This document shows positions 1-5,384 of a stretch of DNA of 5,842 nt, piece after piece (within the stretch, counting starts at the first letter, position 1; each line of letters begins with the position of its first letter). Source of the DNA: Thermoplasmata archaeon (GTDB lineage Archaea; Thermoplasmatota; Thermoplasmata; Lutacidiplasmatales; UBA184); NCBI GenBank assembly GCA_030037875.1, contig JASHPV010000137.1, forward strand, positions 1-5,842, in the 5' to 3' direction. A program made the translations under genes and the position numbers. Under the pieces are notes generated by a model that searched no databases, had not been told where the DNA came from, and saw only the letters and a list, made by a program, of their open reading frames with translations.

Positions 1-357
1 CACGTCACCGGACTCGGCCAAGGCTACCCCCAAGCGGTGCCATGCCGCCAGGTCGGTCGGCATGAGCGCCGCCGCGTGCCGCAGCGTCTCCGCCGCACGA
101 GGCCAATCCGCCTCGAGGGTCTGGGCGACGCCGAGATGGAACCAGCACTCCCCGTTCGTGGGGGCGATTTGGATGGCCCGTTGCAGGGCTTTCTCGGCCT
201 CGGGCGCGCGCCCCATGTGAGCCAAAGAGATCCCCAGGTAAGACCAGGCCCGCGCGTGGTGGGGGTCCCCCAACAGAACTTCCTCGAACACTTTCGAGGC
301 GCGGGCGTATTCCTTGCGAGCAAACAGCTCGAGCCCGACGTCGAACTCCCGCGTCAC
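1..357 (-). CDS. Tetratricopeptide-repeat (TPR) protein, N-terminal part; 3' end outside window
   Basis: Reading the minus strand from a GTG at 357-355 gives 119 codons open to the window edge. The protein shows three successive 34-residue TPR units (about residues 3-32, 35-66 and 69-100) and the start of a fourth at about 103. Each unit has the expected pattern: W/Y-x-x-L-G-x-x-L at helix A (W38..LG42, W72..LG76, W106..LG110), A-x-x-x-[FL]-x-x-A/V at helix B, and a closing Pro (P32, P66, P100). TPR arrays are protein-binding scaffolds, so the partner and process cannot be named. There is no signal peptide or membrane segment, so it is probably cytoplasmic. The GTG start is chosen because GGAGGG lies just upstream and no other ATG/GTG in frame is nearby. 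It is divergent from the SSB gene. The overlapping longer minus-strand frame is Arg/Pro-rich and looks like a shadow. Confidence 0.85.
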   Translation of the reverse strand, partial: MTREFDVGLELFARKEYARASKVFEEVLLGDPHHARAWSYLGISLAHMGRAPEAEKALQRAIQIAPTNGECWFHLGVAQTLEADWPRAAETLRHAAALMPTDLAAWHRLGVALAESGDV

Positions 358-360
358 GTT

Positions 361-366
361 CCCTCC
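361..366 (-). promoter_or_regulatory. Shine-Dalgarno site for the TPR gene
   Basis: The minus strand reads GGAGGG, then AAC, then the GTG start. The match to the archaeal anti-SD (CCUCC) is perfect, but the spacing of 3-4 bases is short. It supports the GTG at 357 as the start. Confidence 0.55.
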
Positions 367-561
367 GACTGATTCTCGCGGCCGACGGGAGAAAAACCTG
401 CTGTTGGATTCGAATTGACCCCCGCGTTCGGGCCGGGGCTCCTCCAATTCCGGGGTCGTCTCGCACGGACACGAAGGGACGGGGGACCGGGAACGGAGCC
501 GAACTCCGAACAGTGGAGGGGTCAACGAAGGCGTGACACACCCTCTCGCGTCGCCGTTTGC

Positions 562-569
562 TTTAAATA
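562..569 (+). promoter_or_regulatory. TATA-like box, probable promoter of the SSB gene
   Basis: TTTAAATA sits in an otherwise GC-rich surrounding and matches the archaeal TATA box well. Transcription would start about 25 bases downstream, near 588-594, giving a leader of about 150 bases before the SSB ATG at 743. No better box is found closer to the ATG. The element is nearly symmetrical and the BRE position upstream is not clearly purine-rich on the plus strand, so it could also serve the divergent TPR gene. The direction is inferred, not shown. Confidence 0.6.
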
Positions 570-570
570 A

Positions 571-595
571 CTCAACTGAGTGCTTCGGGTCGAAG
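571..595. other. Small inverted repeats at the predicted transcription start
   Basis: Directly downstream of the TATA-like box are CTCA-AC-TGAG (571-580) and CTTCG-GGT-CGAAG (583-595). The first could be an operator half-site pair. The second would form a 5-bp, 3-base-loop hairpin at the very 5' end of the predicted SSB transcript. Both are short enough to occur by chance, so any function is inference. Confidence 0.25.
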
Positions 596-742
596 AGTTC
601 GAGAGCCGAGCCCATTGAGCCGCCGCCGTCAGAGCGCCTACTTTTCTGTGGGATTTTGACGCCCGACAGCCCAGTGCGACGAGGGGATCGGGGTCTTCGC
701 GACAAGGAAAAACGCGAAACGCGAAAAGAAGGCGACAGAGAA

Positions 743-1246
743 ATGGCAGACAAACCCCTGACGAAAGTGCGAGACCTGACACCGAGCTCGAAGCAAGTCA
801 ACGTCCACGCGAAAGTGGTCAACGTCGGCGAAGCCAAGCAGGTGATGGGAAAGTACGGCGACCCCCGAAAGGTGGCCGAGGCCGTCATCGGCGATGACAC
901 GGCGGTCATCACGCTCTCCCTGTGGAACGAACAGATCGGCTCGATCGCGAAGGACGAGAACATCCTGATCGACAACGGATACGTCTCCCTGGTCCGAGGC
1001 CACATGCGTCTCAACGTGGGCCGGTACGGAGCGCTCTCCAAGTCCAACGAAGAGATCGCCTCGGTCAACAGCCAGCTGGACATGAGCCAGCAGGAATTCG
1101 AGACCGAGCGTCGGTCGTACGGCGGAGGCGGCGGCTTCCGTGACCGGGGCTCCGGTGGCGGAGGCGGCGGCTACGGCGGCGGCTCCCGATATGGGGGCGG
1201 CGACAGCGGCGGCCGCGAGCGGTCCGAGAGCTACAAGCGGTACTAG
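743..1246 (+). CDS. ssb: Single-stranded DNA-binding protein, one OB fold with Gly-rich tail
   Basis: This 167-residue protein coats single-stranded DNA (possibly also RNA) during replication and repair. Residues about 5-115 form one OB fold. The stretch EAVIGDDTAVITLSLWNEQ (46-64), followed by GSIAKDENILIDNGY and a G-x-x-R-L-N-V-G strand (86-93), closely follows the Sulfolobus SSB pattern as I remember it. W61 matches a base-stacking Trp of that protein, Y80 stands where a second Trp lies, and V84 where a Phe lies. The tail (127-157) is Gly/Arg/Tyr-rich, and the C-terminus is S-E-S-Y-K-R-Y rather than an acidic tip. The ATG at 743 is chosen because the fold begins there; the only earlier in-frame ATG (533) lies upstream of the TATA-like box. 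The ribosome binding site is weak (AAGGCGA about 8-10 bases upstream). The gene is monocistronic, with its own promoter and terminator. Confidence 0.88.
   Translation: MADKPLTKVRDLTPSSKQVNVHAKVVNVGEAKQVMGKYGDPRKVAEAVIGDDTAVITLSLWNEQIGSIAKDENILIDNGYVSLVRGHMRLNVGRYGALSKSNEEIASVNSQLDMSQQEFETERRSYGGGGGFRDRGSGGGGGGYGGGSRYGGGDSGGRERSESYKRY
1121..1213 (+). repeat. Low-complexity Gly-rich coding repeat (SSB tail)
   Basis: This GGC/GGA-rich stretch encodes residues 127-157, with runs of four to six glycines broken by Tyr, Arg, Phe, Ser and Asp. Such tails are flexible and seen in several SSB and RNA-binding families. The DNA is prone to slippage, so length may vary between strains. Confidence 0.75.
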
Positions 1247-1271
1247 GTCAGCGACCCGCTGACTTTACCCC

Positions 1272-1313
1272 GGGTCTGCCGCGCGGCAGACCCGAACCTC
1301 TTTCATCTTTTTT
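1272..1313 (+). terminator. Hairpin plus T-run terminator of the SSB gene
   Basis: GGGTCTGCC (1272-1280), GCGC and GGCAGACCC (1285-1293) form a perfect 22-base palindrome: a 9-bp stem with a four-base loop. It starts 26 bases after the SSB stop. A T-rich tract follows, ending in six T (1308-1313). T-runs alone can terminate archaeal RNA polymerase; the strong hairpin gives it a bacterial look and may also protect the mRNA 3' end. The TATA-like box of the next gene starts about 16 bases further on. Confidence 0.8.
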
Positions 1314-1328
1314 CTCCGCGACGTCCCA

Positions 1329-1336
1329 TTAAAATA
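1329..1336 (+). promoter_or_regulatory. TATA-like box of the thioredoxin-like/RAM gene
   Basis: TTAAAATA begins 36 bases before the ATG at 1365. With the usual archaeal spacing, transcription would begin at about 1354-1362, leaving a leader of only a few bases. The pyrimidine-rich sequence before the ATG contains no Shine-Dalgarno match, so the mRNA is probably leaderless or nearly so. Confidence 0.65.
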
Positions 1337-1364
1337 GAGCACCCCAGTTCCCCCCTCGATTTCC

Positions 1365-2069
1365 ATGGTCGAGGACAAGAGCCGGCAGCTCACGCTGTTC
1401 GTGCAGAGCAAGAAGGCCGTCACGAGCTTTTACCGGCCCTCCGCCGCCCGGATGGCCGGCCCGCCCGAAGCGGCCGACCTCACCTCGTCGAACATCGGCG
1501 GCGACGAGGGCGCCGGCACGATCGAGGAGGCGTACTTTCTGTCGGATGACCAGGCCCACTGTCTGGCCATGGCCGAGGAGAGCGCCGCCAGCCGGGGGTA
1601 CCGGATCCGCGTCGTCGATGTGGGCAAAGCGGGTATGCTGACGAAGATCGTCGCGGAGCACCTCCGGGGTGTGGAACGCTTCCCCGTGCTGATCGGACCC
1701 ACAGGCCAACGGCTGGAGGGCGTCGGGTCGTTCACCGAGGAGCGGCTCTGCGACATCATGCCGACCGAGATGTTCCGGCTCCGCGCCTTTACCTACGTCA
1801 AGGTCCGGGGCGGGGACCTGGACCGGATCAAGGACGTCGTGCTGACCTTCCCCGAGGTCCGGGAACTCCATCTCCTGACCGGGGACTGGGACGTGTTCAT
1901 CGTGCTGGAGTTCAAGGAGGCGGGCACGCGTAAGCGGCAGGTCCTGCAGTTCGTCACGGAGAAGATCCGGGGGCTCCCAGAGGTCGTGGACACGAGCACG
2001 CTCGTGCCCGAGTACTCGGTCACGAAGTTTCCGATCCAGCCCGCCGCCCGGTCGTCCTCCGGGTCCTAG
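1365..2069 (+). CDS. Thioredoxin-like domain fused to Lrp/AsnC-type RAM domain, no HTH
   Basis: This 234-residue protein has three parts. Residues 1-53 are a polar, probably flexible N-terminus with no recognised domain. Residues about 55-133 follow a glutaredoxin/thioredoxin plan: strand AYFLS, a helix beginning QAHC (63-66) where CxxC normally lies, strand RIRVVDV, a helix, then FPVLI with the likely cis-Pro P107, GPTGQRLEG and a closing helix. Only C66, at the second Cys position, remains, so disulfide reductase activity is unlikely. Residues about 139-223 match the effector-binding (RAM) domain of Lrp/AsnC regulators: AFTYVKV, a helix, PEVRELHLLTGDWDVFIVLEF (164-183, with G173, D174, D176), a second helix, and the STLVPEYSVTKF strand. 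No winged-helix or HTH precedes it. RAM domains bind amino acids at oligomer interfaces, so a sensor or partner-regulating role is inferred. The ATG at 1365 fits the TATA spacing. Confidence 0.82.
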   Translation: MVEDKSRQLTLFVQSKKAVTSFYRPSAARMAGPPEAADLTSSNIGGDEGAGTIEEAYFLSDDQAHCLAMAEESAASRGYRIRVVDVGKAGMLTKIVAEHLRGVERFPVLIGPTGQRLEGVGSFTEERLCDIMPTEMFRLRAFTYVKVRGGDLDRIKDVVLTFPEVRELHLLTGDWDVFIVLEFKEAGTRKRQVLQFVTEKIRGLPEVVDTSTLVPEYSVTKFPIQPAARSSSGS

Positions 2070-2093
2070 CGGCGGGGCCGGCTACGCCCGCCG
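2070..2093. terminator. GC hairpin at the convergent gene junction, possible two-way terminator
   Basis: CGGCGGG (2070-2076) and CCCGCCG (2087-2093) form a 7-bp GC-only stem with a ten-base loop. It is centred on the 12-base gap between the two stop codons. It has no T-run on either strand, and GC-rich DNA produces such stems easily, so its role as a terminator is uncertain. Confidence 0.3.
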
Positions 2094-5000
2094 ACCGGGC
2101 GCCGTGATTGGTAGCCGGACGCCCAGGCTCGCCGTCGGGGCACTCACGGGGGGCGCGCCCTGGGGACCGTAGGCCGCCTGTACCGTTAGCGCGTGGTCCT
2201 TCATCCACGCCAGGCCCTCGACGTACGCCTGAAACACCTCCAGGCTCGTGAACAGCGGCACTCCCAGCTCCACGGCCCGGCGCCGGAGGACGTACTCATC
2301 CTCGAGCATCCGCTCGAGTTTCTCCTGGGAGAGCGAGAGCGGCACGTTCAGCACGACCGAGACCTGGTGGTCGGACAGCGCCTCGAGGATGTTGGGGTGC
2401 CGGTCCGGTTCGCTGACCTTGTAGAGGACCTTCACGTCGGAGAACCCGGCCTGGGAAAGGTACGCTCCGGTATCTTCGGTCGCGGCCAGGCCGAAACCGA
2501 GGGCGGCCAACCGCTCCACCGACGGGAGCATGTCCGCCTTCAGCGCCGGACCCCCGACCGACACGAACGCCCGGCCCCCCGTCCGCGGGGACGCCCAGCC
2601 GGCGGCGAACAGACCGCGCATCAAGGCATCGGGGAAGTTCGTTCCGAAGCACGCGACCTCGCCGGTCGATTGCATCTCGACCCCGAGGAGGGGGTCCGCT
2701 CCCACCAGTTGCAGGAACGAGAACTGGGGCACTTTCACTCCCCACCGGTCGGGGGGCGGCGGCGTCCACCCTGTCTGCTCGAGGCGTCCACCGAGGAGCG
2801 CCCGGGCCGCCTGTTCGATGAGCGGGAGGCCCGTGAACTTGGACAGGAAGGGAAGGGATCGACTGGCCCGGAGATTGAGCTCGATGATCTGGAACTGACC
2901 CTCCTTCACCAGGTACTGGATGTTGAACGGCCCCCGGATCCGGAGGGCGCGTGCGATCTGCTCCGCCGCGTGGACGAGCTCCTCCTGCACCGCGACCGGA
3001 GTGCGCCGCGGCGGGATCGAGAAGATCGCGTCCCCTGAATGAACTCCGGCGCGCTCGACGTGCTCCAGCACCCCCGCGACGAGCACGTGTTCTCCGTCGG
3101 CGATCGCGTCGAGCTCGAGCTCGTCCGCGCCCTGGACGAACTTCGTTACGACGACCGGGTGTTCGCGCGAGATCCGGACCGCCTCCTCGAGGAAGCGAGC
3201 GAGGTCGGGACGCCCCCAGATGACGCGCATCGCTTGGCCGCTCAGCACGAACGACGGCCGGACGAGGACCGGGTAGCCGACGTCGTCGGCGAAGGCGGAA
3301 GCCTCCTCGAGGGTGGTGAACGCCTTCCATGCCGGCTGCGGTATACCGAGCCGCTCGAGCAGCCGGGCGAACTGGGAGCGGTCCTCCGCGGTCTCGATCG
3401 CCTCGGGGGAGGTGCCGAGGATCGGGAGACCCGCCCGCTTGAGTCCGGGCGTGAGGTTCTGGGCCAGCTGGCTCCCCACGCAGGTGACGACGCCGCGGAA
3501 TCGCTCGAGGTCGAAGAGATCCTGGACCCGTTCCAGGGTGATCTCCTCGAAGTAGAGCCGGTCCGACCGGTCGTAGTCCGTCGAGACGGTTTCCGGATTC
3601 GAGTTGAGGATCGTGACGGACGGGATTCCTGCCGCCTTGAGTCCCGCGACCAGGTTCGTGGTCGACCAATCGAACTCCACGCTCGAACCGATCCGATAGG
3701 GCCCCGCGCCCAGGACCAGGACGCTCCCGGGGGGCGAGGCGTCCACGTCGTCGGCATCGGCCCGGTACGTGAGGTACAGGTAGTTCGTCCGGGCCGGCCA
3801 CTCACCGGCCAGCGTATCGATCATCCGCACCCGGGGTCGAATACCGAGATGGAGCCGGCGCATCCGGACCGTGGCCTCCGAATGATGCGTCACGTGACCG
3901 ATCGCCCGGTCCGAAAATCCGAGCTCTTTGGCCTGCCGAATCAGGGGACCCGGGAGCGGATGGCCGGCGAGGCGCCGCAACTGGCGGCTCGTCCGGACGA
4001 TCCCCTCGAGCTCGTTCACGAACCAGGGGTCGATGGCGGACAGCCGGGCGATGTGGTCGGTGGACGCCCCGGCCTGAAGCGCCTCGAGGACCCGGAACAT
4101 GATCGCAGGCCCGGCCTGCCGAAGCTCGGGGTCGATCTCGGGGAGCGGCCGCGCGGAATCCGGCGGCACGAGGTCGGCGTTCGGGTCGCTCATCCGGACG
4201 GCCTTCTGCAGGGCTTCCGGGAAACTGGCCCCGATCCCCATCACCTCGCCCACGGACTTCATCGAGGGACCCAGCCGCCGGTCGGCCCGGGCGAACTTTT
4301 CGAGGTCCCATCGGGGGAGTTTCACGACGAGGTAATCGAGCGAAGGCTCGAAGCAGGCGGTCGTCACGCCGGTGACCCGGTTCTTGAGTTCGGGCAGGGT
4401 GTACCCGAGGGCGAGCTTGGCCGCGACGTACGCCAAGGGATAGCCGGTCGCCTTGCTCGCCAGGGCGCTGGACCGGGAGAGCCGCGCGTTGATCTCGATC
4501 GCGTAGTATTCCTCGCTCTTCGGGTCGAGGGCGAACTGGATGTTGCACTCGCCTACGATTCCCACTTCTTCGGCCGCTCGCAGGGCCGCCTGGCGGAGGA
4601 GCTGATACTCCGCGTCATTGAGCGTCTGCGACGGGGCCACGACGATGTTGTCCCCCGTGTGCACGCGCATGGCGAGCACGTTCTCCATGTTGCACACGGT
4701 GAGGGCGTTGCCCTTCCGGTCGCGAACGATCTCGTACTCGATTTGCTTGAAGTCGCCGACGTATCGCTCGAGCAGGATCTGACCCACCGGGCTCAGCCGA
4801 AGACCCCGTTCCGCGATCTCCCGCACGCCGGTCCGGTCCGTCGCCACCCCTCCGCCCTTGCCGCCGAGCGTGTAGGCCACTCGGATCATGACCGGGAGGC
4901 CCAGGGTGTCGACCGCCGCCAGCGCCTCTTCGACGGAGTAGACCGCCCGGCTGGGCAGGACGGGTACCTTGGCGCGGCCCATCGCCGTGACGAACCGCGC

Positions 5001-5384
5001 CCGGTCCTCGGTATCGCGGATCCCCTTGAGCGGGGTTCCGAGAACGCGCACCCCGGTCCGCCGATAGGCACCCCGGTCGGCGAGCCGGATCCCGCAATCG
5101 AGGGCGGTCTGGCCGCCAAATCCCAACATGATCCCGTCCGGTCGCTCGGCTTCGAGTATCGGCTCGACGAACTCGGGACGCACCGGCTGGAGATAGACCG
5201 CCCCGAGTTTCTGAGGGTCCGTCTGCAGAGTGGCGATGTTCGGGTTGACCACAACGGTGGAGATCTTCTCCTCCTCGAGGGCCCGGAGACATTGGCTGCC
5301 GGAATAGTCGAACTCCCCGGCTTCGCCAATCTTGAGGGCCCCGGAGCCGAGGACGAGGATCTTTTCGTAGTGCCGGCGGCTCAT
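2082..5384 (-). CDS. carB: Carbamoyl-phosphate synthetase large subunit
   Basis: This 1100-residue subunit makes carbamoyl phosphate from bicarbonate, ammonia supplied by CarA, and two ATP, feeding pyrimidine and arginine synthesis. Order of parts: carboxyphosphate half (1-405), starting VLGSGALKIGEAGEFDYSGS; oligomerisation segment (406-555); carbamoyl-phosphate half (556-935), starting VLGAGPYRIGSSVEFDWS; MGS allosteric domain (936-1060); and a 40-residue Pro/Ala-rich tail. Metal/ATP residues are in place in both halves: Q283, E297, N299, R301 and Q823, E835, N837, R839. HTGD and HSGD motifs are both present. In the MGS domain K949, T969, T972, K989 and N1013 align with nucleotide-binding positions of E. 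coli CarB. Long stretches resemble the eukaryotic CAD enzyme. The ATG at 5384 is set by the conserved N-terminus and a GGAGG site, and overlaps the carA stop by one base. E. coli CarB has about 1073 residues, so the gene is full length. Confidence 0.97.
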   Translation of the reverse strand: MSRRHYEKILVLGSGALKIGEAGEFDYSGSQCLRALEEEKISTVVVNPNIATLQTDPQKLGAVYLQPVRPEFVEPILEAERPDGIMLGFGGQTALDCGIRLADRGAYRRTGVRVLGTPLKGIRDTEDRARFVTAMGRAKVPVLPSRAVYSVEEALAAVDTLGLPVMIRVAYTLGGKGGGVATDRTGVREIAERGLRLSPVGQILLERYVGDFKQIEYEIVRDRKGNALTVCNMENVLAMRVHTGDNIVVAPSQTLNDAEYQLLRQAALRAAEEVGIVGECNIQFALDPKSEEYYAIEINARLSRSSALASKATGYPLAYVAAKLALGYTLPELKNRVTGVTTACFEPSLDYLVVKLPRWDLEKFARADRRLGPSMKSVGEVMGIGASFPEALQKAVRMSDPNADLVPPDSARPLPEIDPELRQAGPAIMFRVLEALQAGASTDHIARLSAIDPWFVNELEGIVRTSRQLRRLAGHPLPGPLIRQAKELGFSDRAIGHVTHHSEATVRMRRLHLGIRPRVRMIDTLAGEWPARTNYLYLTYRADADDVDASPPGSVLVLGAGPYRIGSSVEFDWSTTNLVAGLKAAGIPSVTILNSNPETVSTDYDRSDRLYFEEITLERVQDLFDLERFRGVVTCVGSQLAQNLTPGLKRAGLPILGTSPEAIETAEDRSQFARLLERLGIPQPAWKAFTTLEEASAFADDVGYPVLVRPSFVLSGQAMRVIWGRPDLARFLEEAVRISREHPVVVTKFVQGADELELDAIADGEHVLVAGVLEHVERAGVHSGDAIFSIPPRRTPVAVQEELVHAAEQIARALRIRGPFNIQYLVKEGQFQIIELNLRASRSLPFLSKFTGLPLIEQAARALLGGRLEQTGWTPPPPDRWGVKVPQFSFLQLVGADPLLGVEMQSTGEVACFGTNFPDALMRGLFAAGWASPRTGGRAFVSVGGPALKADMLPSVERLAALGFGLAATEDTGAYLSQAGFSDVKVLYKVSEPDRHPNILEALSDHQVSVVLNVPLSLSQEKLERMLEDEYVLRRRAVELGVPLFTSLEVFQAYVEGLAWMKDHALTVQAAYGPQGAPPVSAPTASLGVRLPITAPGRRA

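Larger units (their letters stand above)
358..742. other. Divergent intergenic region between TPR and SSB genes
   Basis: This stretch of 385 bases separates two divergent genes. It holds a Shine-Dalgarno site for the TPR gene (361-366), an 8-base palindrome ATTCGAAT at 408-415 in a small A/T-rich patch, a TATA-like box at 562-569, small inverted repeats at 571-580 and 583-595, and a tandem 7-base repeat (ACGCGAA twice) at 712-725 just before the SSB start. No reading frame in it looks like a real protein: the frames that cross it are Arg/Pro/Gly-rich continuations of neighbouring genes. No clear TATA box is seen 25-30 bases upstream of the TPR start. Confidence 0.6.

Noticed and set aside
5..541. 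178-residue minus-strand frame and the plus-strand frame 37-372 over the TPR gene
   Set aside because: Both are Arg/Pro/Gly-rich with no pattern, whereas the third frame gives regular TPR units.
533..742. Extension of the SSB protein to an ATG at 533
   Set aside because: That ATG lies upstream of the predicted promoter, the added 70 residues show no fold, and the OB fold begins right after the ATG at 743.
1121..1213. Gly-codon repeat as a CRISPR or tandem-repeat array
   Set aside because: There are no regular repeat-spacer units; it is low-complexity coding sequence of the SSB tail.
1365..2069. Complete Lrp/AsnC transcription factor
   Set aside because: The N-terminal half has no helix-turn-helix pattern and instead follows a thioredoxin-like strand/helix order, so direct DNA binding is not supported.
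2082..2141. Possible remnant of a dihydroorotase fusion in the CarB tail (VRLP, as at the start of the CAD dihydroorotase part)
   Set aside because: The match is only four residues, and the DNA beyond the stop belongs to the convergent gene, so there is no room for a dihydroorotase.
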